From Fibrobacterales bacterium Fibro_02 (GTDB taxonomy: Bacteria > Fibrobacterota > Fibrobacteria > Fibrobacterales > Fibrobacteraceae), in contig LVAE01000045.1 in NCBI GenBank assembly GCA_001603905.1, positions 1-32,544 on the forward strand: a stretch of DNA of 32,544 nucleotides. The letters run 5' to 3'. The notes beneath the pieces are model-generated. The model ran no database searches. It saw nothing but the letters and a program-made list of their open reading frames with translations, and had not been told where the DNA came from. This document shows, piece by piece, positions 8,161 through 15,891 of this stretch (its first letter is position 1; every line of letters starts with the position of its first letter). Position numbers and translations under genes: made by a program.

Positions 8161-8955
8161 ATGACGACCAAGAAAACACTCAAGCTTACTCCAGGCAAGA
8201 TGATTTACCACAACGCCGAATTTATTGATAGCGATGTTGGCCGTCCTATCCGAATTCTTTCGGAATTCATGGGGCCGAACCAGATTTTTGCCCAGGAAGG
8301 CATCAAGAACACCATCGTGTTCTTTGGTTCGGCGCGTACGCTCCCCATGAGCGAAATCAAGAAACGCCTGAAGAATTGCAAGAACAAGAAAGAGGCCATG
8401 CGTCTCAAGCGCCTTTCTCTTGTCGCCGAATACTACGATGCCGCTCATGAACTCGGCGCGAAACTTGGCCGTTGGGCTAACAAGCAGCACAAGGGATTCG
8501 CCCTGATGACCGGCGGCGGCCCCGGCATCATGGAAGCGGGAAACCGCGGCGCAAACGACGTGGGCACATCCTCCGTCGGCCTCAATATCAAGTTGCCGTT
8601 CGAACAGCACCCGAACCCCTACATCGACGACGAACTGAACCTGCAGTTCCGCTATTTCTTTATCCGTAAGTACTGGTTCATGAAGATGGCGCGAGCCCTC
8701 GTGGTATTCCCCGGCGGTTTCGGCACCCTCGACGAAATGTTCGAACTGCTGACTCTTATCCAGACCAAGAAATACGGCGACCGTATGCCCGTCGTGATTT
8801 ACGGCGGTAAATACTGGAACCAGATTATCAACTGGGACTATCTTGCCGACACGGGAATGATCGACAAGGAAGACCTCAAGCTGTTCCATATCTGCGATAC
8901 CGTCGAAGACGCATACAACATCATTACGACGGCACTCGAAAAAACTATGGAATAG
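8161..8955 (+). CDS. LOG-family (TIGR00730-like) nucleotide hydrolase
   Basis: LOG-family proteins hydrolyse cytokinin-type or purine nucleoside 5'-monophosphates to the free base and ribose phosphate; many were mislabelled lysine decarboxylases. The Rossmann-type fold shows FFGSART (54-60), GGGPGIMEAGNRGA (118-131) and the active-site motif PGGFGTLDE (184-192). The 264-aa length fits the longer bacterial form. The start at 8161 is favoured over an upstream in-frame ATG (8062), because AAGGAG stands 7 nt before it and a TTGCTT-16-TATTTT promoter (8090-8117) lies within the longer frame. The kinase gene follows after 18 nt. The in vivo substrate is not known. Confidence 0.88.
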   Translation: MTTKKTLKLTPGKMIYHNAEFIDSDVGRPIRILSEFMGPNQIFAQEGIKNTIVFFGSARTLPMSEIKKRLKNCKNKKEAMRLKRLSLVAEYYDAAHELGAKLGRWANKQHKGFALMTGGGPGIMEAGNRGANDVGTSSVGLNIKLPFEQHPNPYIDDELNLQFRYFFIRKYWFMKMARALVVFPGGFGTLDEMFELLTLIQTKKYGDRMPVVIYGGKYWNQIINWDYLADTGMIDKEDLKLFHICDTVEDAYNIITTALEKTME

Positions 8956-8973
8956 TTTTTCTAAATTTGGGGC

Positions 8974-10074
8974 ATGATTCGCAACATTCTGGCAGAAACA
9001 TTAGACCGCGTATCCAGAAACCTAGCGCTACGCCCCAACTACACCATGGAAGAATACCAGAGGTGGTTTGACCAGAATCCCGAATACATGCACAACGGGG
9101 CGATGCAGCATATCCAGCTGGTGGAGCCGCTGACTCTCGAAGGCACGAACAACCTGTATCGCGCCCAGTTCTGGCTGGAACACCCGAACGACCCGAGCCG
9201 CTACGTCGAGCAGGAAATCGTCGTCAAGATTTGCAAGTTCTGGGCAAGTCCAGGCAAGAACCGCCTGCACCGCCTGAACATGCTCCTGAGCGCGTTCCAG
9301 GACGAAATCCGCATCAACAACCTGATTCACGCCACGAACATCGAGGGCGTGGTTCAGAGTATGGGCGGTGGAATCGCCGGACGCCACCCCTACCTGAAAA
9401 TGGAATTCATCAAGGGCTGTTCTCTAGACAGGCTTTTCAGGAAGGACCTGACCGACGACGACATCTTGCACCGCGTGGCGCAACTCGCCTACCTCGCGAA
9501 CACCATCAGCCAGCTGCACTACTACCAGATTGTCCACAAGGACCTGAAGCCCAAGAACCTGTTACTTTGTCAGAACCCGCAACACAAGAACAACCACAAG
9601 ATTCTTATTTGCGACTTCGGTTATGCGCAGGCAAAGCTCCGCGAATCTGTCACCGAATACGGCGGCCAGATAACGCCCTGCTACAGCGCTCCGGAACAGG
9701 CGATTATGGGCGAAAACCTTTCCGCATCAGTCGACTACTTCAGCTTCGGAATCATCGTTCACGAATACCTGACGGGCGAGCCGCTTTTCCCGCATTCGAT
9801 GGATATCTTCATCGAAGACGGCTACCGCATTACCGACCGTTACCTGGAATACCTGAAAACCGGACGCGAGAACCGCTTTAGCGACCCGCGTTTCCCTGAA
9901 CTCACGCAATGGATTGACAACCTCACGATTTTCGACAGCTTCGAACGCATGCAGAACAGTCCGAACCTGTTCGATATCGCCCACAAGCTACGCGAACGCG
10001 TGAACGCCCAAGGCTACCGCGACGTCAACACGGATTTCTTGTGGAACCAGTTGCGCGAATACAACCGTTTTTAA
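8974..10074 (+). CDS. Hanks-type serine/threonine protein kinase
   Basis: This is a soluble kinase of 366 aa with no transmembrane segment. Kinase landmarks occur in order: VVKIC with the ATP-anchoring Lys85, the catalytic loop HKDLKPKNLLL with Asp190 (HKD rather than HRD), DFG with Asp214 in the metal-binding loop, and the activation-segment end SAPEQ. Between Lys85 and the catalytic loop is a Glu-rich helix (FQDEIRINN) that could supply the alphaC Glu. The Gly-rich loop is poorly formed. The N-terminal 75 residues and the C-terminal 70 are not recognised. A TAAATT hexamer lies 6 nt before the ATG in the 18-nt gap after the LOG gene, so it may have its own promoter. No phosphatase or substrate gene is adjacent. 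Confidence 0.88.
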   Translation: MIRNILAETLDRVSRNLALRPNYTMEEYQRWFDQNPEYMHNGAMQHIQLVEPLTLEGTNNLYRAQFWLEHPNDPSRYVEQEIVVKICKFWASPGKNRLHRLNMLLSAFQDEIRINNLIHATNIEGVVQSMGGGIAGRHPYLKMEFIKGCSLDRLFRKDLTDDDILHRVAQLAYLANTISQLHYYQIVHKDLKPKNLLLCQNPQHKNNHKILICDFGYAQAKLRESVTEYGGQITPCYSAPEQAIMGENLSASVDYFSFGIIVHEYLTGEPLFPHSMDIFIEDGYRITDRYLEYLKTGRENRFSDPRFPELTQWIDNLTIFDSFERMQNSPNLFDIAHKLRERVNAQGYRDVNTDFLWNQLREYNRF

Positions 10075-10097
10075 TTTGTCAAAATTTCTTTAGTTTA

Positions 10098-10706
10098 TTA
10101 AAAATTGCAGCCCTTGACGCAGCGATTCTGTTGGAATTCCGCCTCTAGGACCTTGACGCCACGATTGTAGCGACGGTACGGACCTTCGCGGAGTCCCTTG
10201 TCAAAAGTCATTTCTTCCTTGAGGCCACCCAGGTCATCAAAGACTTTGGCTACCCCGTGCAGCTGGCCACGCATATACGGCAGCTTGCGGCGAAGCTTCC
10301 CCTGGTCGTCCCATTCCTCGGTCAGCCCGTCCAGGATTCCGCCACGATAAATTTCCTTGCTTTTCTTGGTGCCGTTCTCGAAGTAGGTCATCGAAACACC
10401 TTCCTCGATTCCGTTCTTGTAGCCGATGGTCTGCCAGAGTTTTCCGTTTTCGAAATAGCTCTTGAACACACCGTCGAGTCGGCCGTTCTTATAGGGAGCC
10501 TCTATAGCCACCTTGCCATTCGGATGGTAACTGTAGGCCACACCCTCGCGAATTTCGGACCCCTTCTGAACGGTATAGAGGCGCGAAAGGGTGCTGTCTG
10601 CGTAAAATTCTCTTATCGTATCGAGCGTCACCGCCGGCGAATTCTGCGCTACAGCGACCGAGCAGAGCACACATAGAGAAATACACAACAGAAATACTTT
10701 TTTCAC
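10098..10706 (-). CDS. Secreted MORN-repeat (YwqK-type) protein
   Basis: An N-terminal signal peptide (KKVFLLCISLCVLCSVAVAQ) is followed by about five MORN_2-type repeats of pattern YxNGK-x-GxxxxYxxNG (for example YHPNGKVAIEAPYKNGRLDG and YFENGKLWQTIGYKNG). Proteins of this kind are often auto-labelled YwqK-family antitoxins, but the repeat is a general beta-hairpin scaffold and no toxin partner is seen. It is probably periplasmic or surface-exposed. The start codon is GTG (10706-10704), with a TACATT hexamer 7 nt upstream and no ribosome binding site. The gene is convergent with the kinase gene, with only 23 nt between the stops. Confidence 0.82.
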   Translation of the reverse strand: MKKVFLLCISLCVLCSVAVAQNSPAVTLDTIREFYADSTLSRLYTVQKGSEIREGVAYSYHPNGKVAIEAPYKNGRLDGVFKSYFENGKLWQTIGYKNGIEEGVSMTYFENGTKKSKEIYRGGILDGLTEEWDDQGKLRRKLPYMRGQLHGVAKVFDDLGGLKEEMTFDKGLREGPYRRYNRGVKVLEAEFQQNRCVKGCNF

Positions 10707-10756
10707 GCTTACAAATGTAGCTTTATCGCCAATAATTATGTATTTTGCGAGTGCTT

Positions 10757-12262
10757 ATGCGCATTACTTTTTTAAATCCGCCGTTTCATCCGATGTTCAG
10801 TCGCGAGTCCCGCAGTCCGTGCGTGACCAAGTCTTCTACCCTTTATTGGCCTATGTTCCTGAGTTACGCCGCCGGCACCGTCGAAGCGGACGGGAACGAA
10901 ATCCAGCTGATCGACAGTCCTGCCATGGAGCTCGACCTGCCGAAGACATTGGACGGCATCAAGAAGTTTGACCCAGAGCTCGTGATTTGCAGCACGAGTA
11001 CGCCGAGTATTTTGAACGACCTCAAGGTGGTTCACGCCATCAAGGAAGCGCTTCCGAAAACGAAGATTGCTATCATGGGTACCCATGCGACCGCCGAGCC
11101 GCTGGAATCCATGGAAATGGAACCCAGCCTCGATTTCGTGATTATCGGCGAAGCCGACTACACCGCGAGGAACCTCGCCCGCTACCTGCGCGGCGACATC
11201 AAGGAAATTTCCAGCATCGCGGGTCTCGCCTTCCGCAAGGCCGACGGCACCGTCGACTTCCAGCCCGAAGGCCCGAAGATCGAGAACCTCGACGAACTGC
11301 CGTGGGTTTCCAAGGTTTACCGCAAGTACCTGTACAGCTGCTACAAGAAGTATTTCTACGGCGCGAACCTGAACCCGCTGATCGTGATTCTGAGTGGCCG
11401 CGGCTGCCCGAACCGCTGCAGCTACTGCGTGATTCCGCAGACACTGAACGGCCACAAGTTCCGCCGCCGCTCTCCGAAGGACGTGGTGGACGAACTGCAG
11501 TACATCAAGGACAACTTTGACGACCTCGGCGAAGTGTTCTTCGAAGACGATACGTTTACTGCAAGCCACGAGCACGTTCGTGAAATCTGCAACCTGATTC
11601 TTGAACGCGGACTCAAGATTACGTGGAGCTGCAACGCCCGCGCCGATGTGCCGCTCGACCTGCTCAAGCTCATGAAGAAGGCCGGCGGCCGCGAAATGTG
11701 CGTGGGCTTCGAAAGCGCAAGCCCCGTGGTTCTCGAGAACATCCACAAGGGAGTCAAGAATACCGACAAGGCCATCGAGTTCACGAAGAACGCCCGCAAG
11801 GCAGGCCTCCTAGTGCACGGCTGCTTTATGGTCGGTAACCCAGGCGACACGCCGGAAACGCTCCGCATGACGCTTGACTACGCCAAGAAGTTGAACCCGA
11901 ATACGGCGCAGTTCTACCCCATCATGGCCTACCCCGGCACCGAGGCCTACAAGGAAGCCCTTGCAAGCGGCGCATTGCAGACAAAGGATTACAACCAGTG
12001 GCTCGACAAGGACGGTTTCCACCGCACCACCATCCAGCGCGGAGAACTTACCAGCCAGGCTCTCGTTGACTTCTGCGACAAGGCCCGCCGTGAATTCTAC
12101 CTGCGTCCGAGCTACATCCTGCGTCAGGGTATCATGGCCATCAAGAATCCGCGCGAACGTTACCGCGTGATGCGTGGATTCGGCACGCTCGTGAAGCACC
12201 TGTTCCGCAAGCACGGAGAACTCGCCCCGGTTGCAAGGCAAGCTCCGACTATTAAGACGTAG
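10757..12262 (+). CDS. B12-binding domain radical SAM protein (BchE-like class)
   Basis: The N-terminal 150 residues form a cobalamin-binding-like Rossmann domain (MRITFLNPPF, DPELVICSTSTPS, AIMGTHATAEP, DFVIIGEAD). The radical SAM cluster motif SGRGCPNRCSYC has Cys217, Cys221 and Cys224. Downstream are EVFFEDDTF and the C-terminal half-barrel (GCFMVGNPGDTPET, YPIMAYPGTEAY) typical of class B radical SAM methylases and relatives in lipid or polysaccharide modification. The substrate is unknown. The ATG at 10757 is chosen over the upstream TTG (10745) and GTG (10751), which leave the N-terminal MRITFLNPP motif at the expected place. The gene is convergent with the HigA/ImmA gene, with 8 nt between stops. 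Confidence 0.88.
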   Translation: MRITFLNPPFHPMFSRESRSPCVTKSSTLYWPMFLSYAAGTVEADGNEIQLIDSPAMELDLPKTLDGIKKFDPELVICSTSTPSILNDLKVVHAIKEALPKTKIAIMGTHATAEPLESMEMEPSLDFVIIGEADYTARNLARYLRGDIKEISSIAGLAFRKADGTVDFQPEGPKIENLDELPWVSKVYRKYLYSCYKKYFYGANLNPLIVILSGRGCPNRCSYCVIPQTLNGHKFRRRSPKDVVDELQYIKDNFDDLGEVFFEDDTFTASHEHVREICNLILERGLKITWSCNARADVPLDLLKLMKKAGGREMCVGFESASPVVLENIHKGVKNTDKAIEFTKNARKAGLLVHGCFMVGNPGDTPETLRMTLDYAKKLNPNTAQFYPIMAYPGTEAYKEALASGALQTKDYNQWLDKDGFHRTTIQRGELTSQALVDFCDKARREFYLRPSYILRQGIMAIKNPRERYRVMRGFGTLVKHLFRKHGELAPVARQAPTIKT

Positions 12263-12270
12263 GGGAAGCA

Positions 12271-13266
12271 CTACATTTTAAACCCAGCATCCACCATGCA
12301 TTTTTGGGCGAAGCAATTTGCTTCGTCTTCTTTTTCGGGAAAATTGTGCGTGATTTCGATGTTCTGCAGGCAAATTCCCTTCTTGCCATGATAAAGCACA
12401 TGAGCCAGTTCATGAAAGAACGTAAACCACATCGTCGCGCGCTTCTCGAAGCGGTCGTGCAGCTGAATCAGCGGGACATCCTTGTACCAACGGTACATGC
12501 CATGAATCGGTGCGCACTTGAAATTCTGCACGAAAAGTACGCGGATTCCGATTTTGCGGCAGATTTCTTGTAAACCCGTCATGCAGTCATCTACCACTTC
12601 GGCTTCCGGCGTCCAGTAGGTAATGCGTTTTTTGCTTTTGGGGCGTACCTTGTTGGCCGCCGCAAACGCGATGATTTCGGGGAGAGCCGCCTTCAAGCGC
12701 TTGCGCACCGGAATCTGTTCCTGTTTTTCCATCGGGTCCCGGTCCGCAAGAATTTCTCCGCGACGAATCCACGCCGAAGTCGCATACGGGTCCTTGACAT
12801 CGGCCAGCGAGATACGAAAAGCCACCTTAAGCTTGGCATCCTTGTAGTAACCGTCCCATGCCTGCGGAGACGCCACCGCGAAGAACTTGAGGAGCGGCAT
12901 CAAAGATTTTTCGTCACCTTTATTGTACTGCACCCATTCGCGGACGTTGATTTCTGAAGGAAAAGATTTTTTCCAAAGAGACTGATCCGAAAGCGAAGCC
13001 TTGATGCGCTCACGCGAGAGGAATTCATCGAACGACATCTGACGGCGTAGCCAGTAAATCGCCGGAATTTCCGTAATCATCTCTAGCATTATCGCCACAT
13101 CTGGCGTTATGCGACTATTGCCCTGCAAAATATCATTCACCGCCTTGGGCGTATAGCCCATGCGAGCGGCCAGGTCATTCGCGTCAAGGCCCATTTCTTC
13201 AAGTTTTTCGGACAATTCACTCCCCGGGGAAGGGACATGCCACAATTCAATTTTGTTTCCGTTCAT
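12271..13266 (-). CDS. HigA-type XRE regulator fused to ImmA/IrrE metallopeptidase domain
   Basis: This is an antitoxin-like regulator. Residues 15-60 form an XRE helix-turn-helix (GLDANDLAARMGYTPKAV then GNSRITPDVA), and the C-terminus carries an ImmA/IrrE zinc peptidase motif HELAH (His285-Glu286, His289), with EKEDEANCFAQ downstream as the likely third ligand region. Such fusions act as the DNA-binding antitoxin of HigBA-like modules, and some cleave repressors on stress. Immediately upstream on the same strand is only a 40-codon stub where the toxin gene would lie. An AT-rich operator-promoter precedes the pair. The ribosome binding site GGTGGC is 5 nt before the ATG. The 331-aa length is normal for the fused form. 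Confidence 0.87.
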   Translation of the reverse strand: MNGNKIELWHVPSPGSELSEKLEEMGLDANDLAARMGYTPKAVNDILQGNSRITPDVAIMLEMITEIPAIYWLRRQMSFDEFLSRERIKASLSDQSLWKKSFPSEINVREWVQYNKGDEKSLMPLLKFFAVASPQAWDGYYKDAKLKVAFRISLADVKDPYATSAWIRRGEILADRDPMEKQEQIPVRKRLKAALPEIIAFAAANKVRPKSKKRITYWTPEAEVVDDCMTGLQEICRKIGIRVLFVQNFKCAPIHGMYRWYKDVPLIQLHDRFEKRATMWFTFFHELAHVLYHGKKGICLQNIEITHNFPEKEDEANCFAQKCMVDAGFKM

Positions 13267-13274
13267 ATAGCCAC

Positions 13275-13397
13275 CTATCCGTGATAATCTACAATTTCAA
13301 GCATTTTTGCAATACGTTCCCTAGCCCACACAATTTGAGCAACCGGCCCCTCATTCGTACTCTTTTTCAAGTCTTTGTCTTCAAAAAGTATGTTCAT
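13275..13397 (-). pseudogene. 40-codon remnant or truncated HigB/RelE-like toxin
   Basis: An ATG at 13397, with GAGGTTGG 3-10 nt upstream, opens a 40-codon frame beginning MNILFEDKDLKK and ending in TAG, 8 nt before the start of the antitoxin gene. The first dozen residues resemble the N-terminus of HigB-type RelE toxins (MxIxFxDxxL), which are normally about 90-110 aa. The core and catalytic C-terminus are missing. It could be a decayed toxin or a functional short leader peptide. The call is inferred from position and a short N-terminal match. Confidence 0.5.
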
Positions 13398-13424
13398 GCC
13401 AACCTCAAAATTTTACTACACCTA

Positions 13425-13465
13425 TAATATACATTAAAATTTTAATAAATGCAATAGGTATATTA
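13425..13465 (-). promoter_or_regulatory. Promoter-operator of the HigA/ImmA operon
   Basis: On the minus strand, TTGCAT (13454-13449) and TATATT (13431-13426) are separated by 17 nt. The spacer holds a perfect 14-nt palindrome ATTAAAATTTTAAT (13433-13446), flanked by an outer inverted repeat TAATATAC/GTATATTA (13425-13432, 13458-13465). An operator between -35 and -10 is what autorepression by an XRE antitoxin would need. Confidence 0.65.
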
Positions 13466-13496
13466 TTTTTTGATTTCACACTCGCAGTTCAAGCCC

Positions 13497-13524
13497 TTGA
13501 CAGCAGGATTACGCCGAGTATAGA
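13497..13524 (+). promoter_or_regulatory. Sigma70-like promoter for the 178-aa gene
   Basis: A consensus TTGACA (13497-13502) is followed after 16 nt by TATAGA (13519-13524). The gene starts 39 nt further on, behind an AAGGAG site. Confidence 0.65.
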
Positions 13525-13562
13525 TTTATTCTTGCCAGTGCAAAAAAGCAAAGGAGCAAATT

Positions 13563-14099
13563 ATGGGAAGGAAGCCGCATATCAATTCGTTCATCTACAC
13601 ATACGGAAAATTCGGAAAGGGTTTTCGGGAAATCCTGGACACCGAGAATAAATTCCTGTACTCACACGGACGCTATCCGACAATAATCGTAGCAGAGGAC
13701 CTGCCCGAAGACTACATAAAAATTCGCAGTCGCACGCTTTGGTATATGACGGGTTTCCTCAAGACGTCGGGCGTTGTCGATATCCAATACAAAATGGCGA
13801 AGCTAAACCATCTGTTCAAGGACGATTACGTCTTTATTTCTTACAAAGAAAAACTGAAGGTTGAAGAAGACCGATTTGGCTTCATAGACTATGTCAATTA
13901 CGACGCATGTTTTTGCGGGCCCGACATCCTAGATATCGCCCACGCCGTTGAGAAATATTCACATCTTGACATTTCGCACATTCGAAAGGGAATGAAGGAA
14001 AAAGTACGCTGGCTAAAGAAAAATGAGCCCGATTTTTATGAAACATGTTTCCACGGAAACGACAAGAAATTTTTGAAAGAAATCGATAGCAAGTGGTGA
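13563..14099 (+). CDS. Unrecognised 178-aa cytoplasmic protein
   Basis: I do not recognise this family. The protein is rich in charged and aromatic residues, lacks a signal peptide or transmembrane segment, and contains two Cys-poor alpha/beta-like stretches (YPTIIVAEDLPEDYIKIRSRT, DYVFISYKEKLKVEEDRFGF). A central YDACFCGPDILDIAH could be an active-site or fold motif, but this is not established. AAGGAG lies 6 nt before the ATG and a good promoter lies upstream. It sits in an accessory zone of TA and Abi genes and ends 5 nt before a decayed antitoxin on the opposite strand, so a defence-related role is possible but unproven. Confidence 0.65.
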   Translation: MGRKPHINSFIYTYGKFGKGFREILDTENKFLYSHGRYPTIIVAEDLPEDYIKIRSRTLWYMTGFLKTSGVVDIQYKMAKLNHLFKDDYVFISYKEKLKVEEDRFGFIDYVNYDACFCGPDILDIAHAVEKYSHLDISHIRKGMKEKVRWLKKNEPDFYETCFHGNDKKFLKEIDSKW

Positions 14100-14104
14100 T
14101 TAGC

Positions 14105-14200
14105 CTACACCGCGACCTTGAATACGATACCACCCATCACGTAACGGTGGATGATGGAATTGATGAGCGTCTGGTAAGGCATACCCGCGGCCTTCGCCAT
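14105..14200 (-). pseudogene. Internally deleted CopG-type antitoxin (31 codons left)
   Basis: The frame MAKAAGMPYQTLINSIIHRY...GGIVFKVAV is the C-terminal 31 residues of the intact antitoxin at 25159-25446, differing by one residue, yet it begins directly behind the antitoxin's ribosome binding region. In the intact copy, AAATGGCGAA occurs both at the start codon and just before KAAGMPY. Here one copy remains, so the intervening N-terminal 64 residues were lost between direct repeats. The fragment keeps the predicted ribbon-helix-helix C-terminal helices but not the N-terminal half. Confidence 0.8.
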
Positions 14201-14298
14201 TTTCAAACCTTCTTTGATACAAACGGCTTTTGAAAGCTGTTTTGAGAAAGCTTCTGCTTGACCACGAGAGCCTACCCCGCATCAAACCGCACCTTCAT
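14201..14298 (-). pseudogene. Decayed toxin gene partner of the CopG-type antitoxin, copy 1
   Basis: The frame starts MKVRFDAG at 14298 and then hits an in-frame TAG, where the second copy (25616) has a Lys codon. It continues ALVVKQK and is joined by deletion to a segment coding, in another frame, for SFLKTAFKSRLYQRRF, the end of the toxin. The start resembles BrnT/DUF4258-like toxins (MK-x-FDPxK). A nonsense mutation plus internal deletion make it non-functional. Confidence 0.65.
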
Positions 14299-14310
14299 CT
14301 CTATATTTAT

Positions 14311-14339
14311 AATATACATAACCTACAAATCCCCGTCAA
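14311..14339 (-). promoter_or_regulatory. Promoter of TA remnant copy 1
   Basis: On the minus strand, TTGACG (14339-14334), a 17-nt spacer and TATATT (14316-14311) stand 12 nt before the toxin ATG. The same arrangement is conserved at 25629-25657. Confidence 0.7.
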
Positions 14340-14346
14340 GTTTAAT

Positions 14347-14451
14347 TCAATCTTTTTTGCCCCGCAAATGATGTACATCCACGACTTGAGCAGGTCTTAT
14401 AGGGGGAATTCTAGGTTTCTTGACCGACACAACGGTCACATCATTCTTCAT
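14347..14451 (-). CDS. 34-aa ORF headed by the hairpin leader, copy B
   Basis: The first ATG after the conserved leader hairpin (14464-14489) and AAGGAG opens a 34-codon frame (MKNDVTVVSVKKPRIPPI, then a basic tail). A homologous but frameshifted frame follows the leader at 25665-25735. It may be a leader peptide, or the stub of a gene lost from both loci. It is unrecognised, and its function is not inferable. Confidence 0.4.
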   Translation of the reverse strand: MKNDVTVVSVKKPRIPPIRPAQVVDVHHLRGKKD

Positions 14452-14496
14452 CTTTCACTCCTTCCCGCAAACAGGCTTGAAATTGCGGGTCTTCAA
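14452..14496 (-). promoter_or_regulatory. Conserved 5'-leader hairpin, copy B (promoter deleted)
   Basis: On the minus strand, CCCGCAA-TTTCAAGCCTGT-TTGCGGG (14489-14464) is followed at once by AAGGAG and, 6 nt later, ATG. The 26-nt hairpin is identical to copy A at 16797-16822. Upstream, the sequence jumps from the leader directly to the conserved CGTTGACGGCACTT block that in copy A lies beyond the promoter, so the TTGACA/TATATT promoter has been lost here. Confidence 0.75.
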
Positions 14497-14546
14497 TTAT
14501 TGAAGTGCCGTCAACGCGCCAAGAAAGCGCCATGGTTTCCATGAGG

Positions 14547-14577
14547 AGTGGTTGTTTCCATTTTTGAAACAACCACT
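14547..14577. terminator. 12-bp perfect hairpin after the ATPase remnant
   Basis: AGTGGTTGTTTC (14547-14558) and GAAACAACCACT (14566-14577) form a 12-bp stem with a 7-nt loop. It lies immediately after the stop of the decayed ATPase on the minus strand. A related hairpin occurs at 15044-15068. The position suggests a terminator, although the U-tract is poor on the minus strand. Confidence 0.55.
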
Positions 14578-14776
14578 TTAAAGGAACATCGCAAAGTATA
14601 TCGGCAAATACAAGACCGCACCTTTTGGCACCACATTAGGGCTATTGGACACCCCGGTAAGGATGCCGACGTCGTTGAGATACAATTTCAAGAGATTCTT
14701 GGTTGAAGACTCAATCAAAAGGAACTTGACATCTGTTATTGCAGAAACTTTTGTTTTCCATCATCGATGGAATCAT
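14578..14776 (-). pseudogene. Internally deleted AAA ATPase with DUF4143-type C-terminal region, copy 1
   Basis: The minus strand codes for VSAITDVKFLLIESSTKNLLKLYLNDVGILTGV, which carries the DUF4143 pattern (KLYLxDVGIL), then jumps to the usual C-terminus of such ATPases, GAVLYLPIYFAMFL and a stop at 14578. An ATG at 14776 with AAAGGTG upstream gives a short N-terminal stub in another frame. The Walker-type N-terminal ATPase domain is absent. The same truncated C-terminal fusion recurs at 29814-30134. Confidence 0.7.
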
Positions 14777-14915
14777 GTCACCTTTGAATCTTCCGGTATA
14801 GCATTTTTCAATCACTTTTTGCTACAAAAGTATACACTTTTCAATCATTTTTAGCAATATTTTTTAGCACTTTTCAATAAAAACGCCTGCATTTCTACAC
14901 ATTTGTTCACTATCA

Positions 14916-14944
14916 AATATAATTCCGGAACACGTCATTGTCAA
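14916..14944 (-). promoter_or_regulatory. Cassette-type promoter, copy E (hairpin missing)
   Basis: TTGACA (14944-14939), a 17-nt spacer and TATATT (14921-14916) match the cassette promoters at 16867, 25808 and 31805. The flanks share GGAATTATATTTG and GTGAACAAATGT with copy C. The leader hairpin is not found downstream, where the ATPase remnant begins instead. Confidence 0.75.
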
Positions 14945-14945
14945 T

Positions 14946-15084
14946 ACTTAAAGACAAAAAATGGCCAAATTCGGCTATATCGGCCGCACGGGTCCGCTAT
15001 CGAGGTTGTAAATATTGGTATTATAGTTTTTGCCATCGGCGGCAGTTGTTTCCATTTTGGAAACAACTACTTTTTTGATAGATA
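14946..15084. terminator. Gene-free spacer containing a hairpin terminator
   Basis: No gene is visible between the copy E promoter and the AbiEii stop. AGTTGTTTCC/GGAAACAACT (15044-15053, 15059-15068) forms a 10-bp stem with a 5-nt loop, followed on the plus strand by ACTTTTTTG. It lies 17 nt beyond the AbiEii stop and may also end that transcript. Confidence 0.6.
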
Positions 15085-15891
15085 TCACCGTCTTCGGCCG
15101 GGAAGACGATCTATAAAAGTTTCCCGGACCATCTGGAAGGCGCGTTCCGGATCAAACTTGTCCGCATCGGGCCGTAGCAGCAGTTCGGTATCGCCCAGAA
15201 ATTCAGAATCCTGCATTTTCAATTCCATATTCTGCATGAATTGCTTGTAGCTAGGCGGCTTTCCTACAGAAAAATCCATATACCGATTGTAGCAGTCCAT
15301 AACTTTTTGCGCATCCACAGATCCTTTATCGAGTGCAACCTGTAAATCAAACAAATCGCGACCTTTCTTGCGCTGGTACAGAGCCCGGAGTTTCGTTCCG
15401 AGCAATTCTTCAAACGCATAAGTCGTAATTTCGCAGTCGCCTCTAAACCAATTACTATCCACACTGAACGGCATGTTGCGTAAGCCAAGAACATTGAAAT
15501 GCTCAAAGCAATTTATTTCTATCTTCAATCGAATCGGCTGAACCGGAGGAACCTCGGATTCCATCCGGAATAGTACCGTATTGTTGTAGCGCTTGGGTTT
15601 CGTAACACGATCCGGCATCCAACCAAGAACTTCACCTAGACGAAAAAGAATAGGCTTTATCGGCCCCGGATTTATCTGCACCAAATCAATATCTTCACTA
15701 TAACGAGGCTGCGGTTGCAAATAAAGTTTATGCAAGGCAGTCCCTCCTCGAAACGCCAATTCATTTTTCAAAAAATCATCACTGAAGATATCCACAAGAG
15801 CACGGCATATAATCAAGTCCTGTTCGACCATCGCAGGATCCGTCCACGGAGCTTGTTCAGCCCAAGCCATTATCGAAGTCCGATCTATCAT
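15085..15891 (-). CDS. abiEii: AbiEii-type nucleotidyltransferase toxin, copy 1
   Basis: AbiEii proteins are DNA polymerase beta-fold nucleotidyltransferases that act as toxins in AbiE abortive-infection and TA systems, some by modifying tRNA ends. The fold signature is present: FRGGTALHKLY (48-57) followed by RYSEDIDL with Asp67 and Asp69 as metal ligands. The family's later motif LLGTKLRALYQRKKGRDLFDL contains Lys167 and Arg178-Asp179. The 268-aa length is normal. Its ATG overlaps the stop of the upstream abiEi by 4 nt, so the pair is translationally coupled. It differs strongly in sequence from the second AbiEii at 30202, so the two are independent acquisitions, not recent duplicates. Confidence 0.9.
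   Translation of the reverse strand: MIDRTSIMAWAEQAPWTDPAMVEQDLIICRALVDIFSDDFLKNELAFRGGTALHKLYLQPQPRYSEDIDLVQINPGPIKPILFRLGEVLGWMPDRVTKPKRYNNTVLFRMESEVPPVQPIRLKIEINCFEHFNVLGLRNMPFSVDSNWFRGDCEITTYAFEELLGTKLRALYQRKKGRDLFDLQVALDKGSVDAQKVMDCYNRYMDFSVGKPPSYKQFMQNMELKMQDSEFLGDTELLLRPDADKFDPERAFQMVRETFIDRLPGRRR

Noticed and set aside
10098..10706. YwqK-family label read as a toxin-antitoxin antitoxin
   Set aside because: The protein is secreted, has only MORN-type repeats and has no toxin neighbour, so the antitoxin role is not supported.
14960..15010. Short plus-strand frame starting MAKFGYI, like the N-terminus of serine recombinases
   Set aside because: It has only 16 codons before a stop, no ribosome binding site, and lacks the catalytic Ser motif that should follow; the resemblance is too short to support a recombinase remnant.
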